Shown here: positions 22,535-23,755 of the stretch, piece by piece
Layout: the number at the start of each line of letters is the position of its first letter
Numbering within the stretch: position 1 is the stretch's first letter
NCBI GenBank assembly: GCA_036274635.1
Contig: DASUFI010000001.1
Span: 1-23,755, forward strand
Length of the DNA stretch: 23,755 bases
Reading direction: 5' to 3'
DNA from: DASUFI01 sp036274635
Lineage (GTDB): Bacteria > Planctomycetota > B15-G4
Notes under the pieces: model-generated
Seen by the model: the letters and a program-made list of their open reading frames with translations, nothing else
Told to the model about the DNA's origin: nothing
The model's database searches: none
Program-made: the position numbers and the translations under genes

Positions 22535-23755
22535 CCGGCGATGCAGTTCAGGCCGTTGCTGGCCGAGAGGCCCGCGCTGGCGGCGGGGTCCTGGATCCAG
22601 GCCTGCAGCCACAGCTCGGTGCCCGCCGGTACCCCCGCGGGCCAGGTGAAGGGCAGCACGAGCGCGCCGCCACCATCCGTGCCGAGCCCGACGAAGACCT
22701 GTGGCACCGGCACCAGCGTGCCGCCCTTGAACGGCACGCCCAACCGCGCGAGGCCCAGCACCAGCGTCGCCGGCGTGAGCGGCGCGGCGCCCGCGAGCAT
22801 CAGGCTGCCCGAAGAGCCCGGGGCCAGCGTGCCCTGCATCGCGAGCACCGGCACGCCCGCGTCGCCCCGCTTGCCACCGCCCACGTCGCTGATGCAGCCG
22901 GCCGGCACGAGCGGCGCAAGCGCGACGTCCAAGGTCACGCTGCCGCCCGGCGGCACCGTCACCGATTGCAGCGCCGGCGAATAGCCGGCCAGGCTGAAGC
23001 TCAGCGTCCAGCTGCCCGACGGCACGAACACGGCGTAGCGACCAAAGGGCCCGCCGCTGCTGTTGCTCTCGCCATTGCCGTAGGCGAGCCCCGACACGCT
23101 GACGCTGGCCTGCAGCGGCAGGTGCGTGCACGCGTCGGTGACGCGTCCCTCGACGGGGATCGGCCGCGCGAGCATCCACTCGATGCCCGGCCACACCTGG
23201 GCCGCCTCGGCCACCGACGAGGAGTACGGCGGCTGAAAGCTGGTGCCCACCTCGATGAGGAAGGCGTGCGCCCCGCGCGAGGCGAGCTGCCACTCCTCCT
23301 CCTCTCCCTCCGCGGACGGATTGCGCTCCGCGCCGCCGTAGCCCGAGGCCTCGGACAGGGCCACCGCCTCGCTCTGCAGGAAGGCGTCCAGCGGGTGCGC
23401 GAGGCACGCGTAGCCCCACAGCGCCTCCTGCCCGTAGCTGTGGTAGTCGAGCACCTTGGCCCAGTGCCTGTCGGCGCTCCACGCCAGCATGGTCTGCACC
23501 TCGGCCTCGCTGGCGGGCGACGGGCCCTTGTAGGTGTCGGCGAACGGGTCGGTGCTGCCCGAGCACGCCGTCGCCCAGCCGAAGGGATGGTTGCGGTTGA
23601 GGTCCACGCCGACGTAGCCGCCCACGGGCCGCCGGTTCTTGCGCCAGAAGTTGTCCGTGCTGAAGACGTAGGCGTAGCCGTCGGGGTTCCAGAGGGGCGC
23701 GATCCAGATCTCGTTGGCGTCGACCGCGGCGGTCACCGACGGATCCACGCCGTAG
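22531..23755 (-). CDS. Secreted M14 zinc carboxypeptidase, C-terminal part
   Basis: The gene is truncated at the window edge; the visible frame gives about 408 residues beginning YGVDPSVTAAV. M14 family motifs are present: NPDGYAYVFS, FWRKNRR, GVDLNRNHPFGW (substrate-carboxylate-binding Asn-Arg), the zinc-ligand His in DYHSYG, and the catalytic Glu in FLIEVGTSF. The first zinc motif HxxE and the signal peptide must lie outside. After the catalytic domain come a carboxypeptidase regulatory-like beta domain (PVEGRVTDACTHLPLQASVS, LSFSLAGYSPALQSVTVPPG) and a final beta domain ending WLQAWIQDPAASAGLSASNG. This last domain resembles one frequent in planctomycete exoproteins. The protein is probably extracellular and may release C-terminal residues from proteins or peptides. 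Confidence 0.88.
   Translation of the reverse strand, partial: YGVDPSVTAAVDANEIWIAPLWNPDGYAYVFSTDNFWRKNRRPVGGYVGVDLNRNHPFGWATACSGSTDPFADTYKGPSPASEAEVQTMLAWSADRHWAKVLDYHSYGQEALWGYACLAHPLDAFLQSEAVALSEASGYGGAERNPSAEGEEEEWQLASRGAHAFLIEVGTSFQPPYSSSVAEAAQVWPGIEWMLARPIPVEGRVTDACTHLPLQASVSVSGLAYGNGESNSSGGPFGRYAVFVPSGSWTLSFSLAGYSPALQSVTVPPGGSVTLDVALAPLVPAGCISDVGGGKRGDAGVPVLAMQGTLAPGSSGSLMLAGAAPLTPATLVLGLARLGVPFKGGTLVPVPQVFVGLGTDGGGALVLPFTWPAGVPAGTELWLQAWIQDPAASAGLSASNGLNCIAG

Noticed and set aside
1..23755. CRISPR arrays, tRNA/rRNA genes, insertion sequences, attachment sites, defence or secondary-metabolite clusters
   Set aside because: No regularly spaced repeats, cloverleaf-like conserved arms, transposase or integrase motifs, or flanking direct repeats were recognised.

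Overview
This is a very GC-rich bacterial window, densely packed with genes on both strands. It holds 15 intact or window-truncated protein genes, one frame-disrupted gene, no RNA genes, no CRISPR array and no recognisable insertion sequence. Several traits together suggest a member of the Planctomycetota or a close relative. These are many secreted proteins of unknown role, parallel beta-helix and HAF-repeat proteins, a degenerate secreted GH2-like protein, and a secreted M14 peptidase ending in a glycine/proline-rich beta domain of a kind I associate with planctomycete exoproteins. The assignment is an inference; there is no rRNA or marker phylogeny here.

Layout. 1-1389 (+): two tandem paralogous beta-helix proteins, the first cut by the window edge. 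1508-3274 (+): a large NAD-type malic enzyme. 3275-5686: a visibly less GC-rich patch with two minus-strand orphan secreted proteins, one HEAT-like. 5687-8565 (-): the TldE/TldD peptidase pair, with pmbA (tldE) upstream of tldD. 8712-11777 (+): a large secreted GH2-like protein. 11903-15361 (+): an overlapping operon ribH-nusB-ftsY-Wzy-type ligase. 15374-17784 (-): ferrous-iron transport genes feoA-feoB. 17876-18508 (-): a HAF-repeat exoprotein gene broken by two compensating frameshifts. 18625-20429 (-): purD followed by a Fur-family regulator. 20507-22534 (+): a second Wzy-type ligase, fused to a TPR tail. 22531-23755 (-): the C-terminal part of a zinc carboxypeptidase.

How they fit together. 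Iron handling (fur, feoAB) lies on one strand within about 4 kb, with fur translationally coupled to purD. Surface glycan assembly is represented by two Wzy/WaaL-like membrane proteins whose H-x-H-N motif falls at the same residue numbers (337-340). Central metabolism (malic enzyme, lumazine synthase, GAR synthetase) and core machinery (NusB, FtsY) make up the rest.

The most interesting non-coding signal is promoter architecture. Malic enzyme, the GH2-like gene and purD each have a TANNNT -10-like hexamer ending only 6-7 nt before the ATG, which predicts leaderless mRNAs. The 20507 gene has a weaker version. Three other genes (beta-helix, ribH, feoA) instead have TGn-extended -10 elements about 30-42 nt upstream. 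Only pmbA has a strong Shine-Dalgarno sequence. I found no clear novel defence or mobile system.
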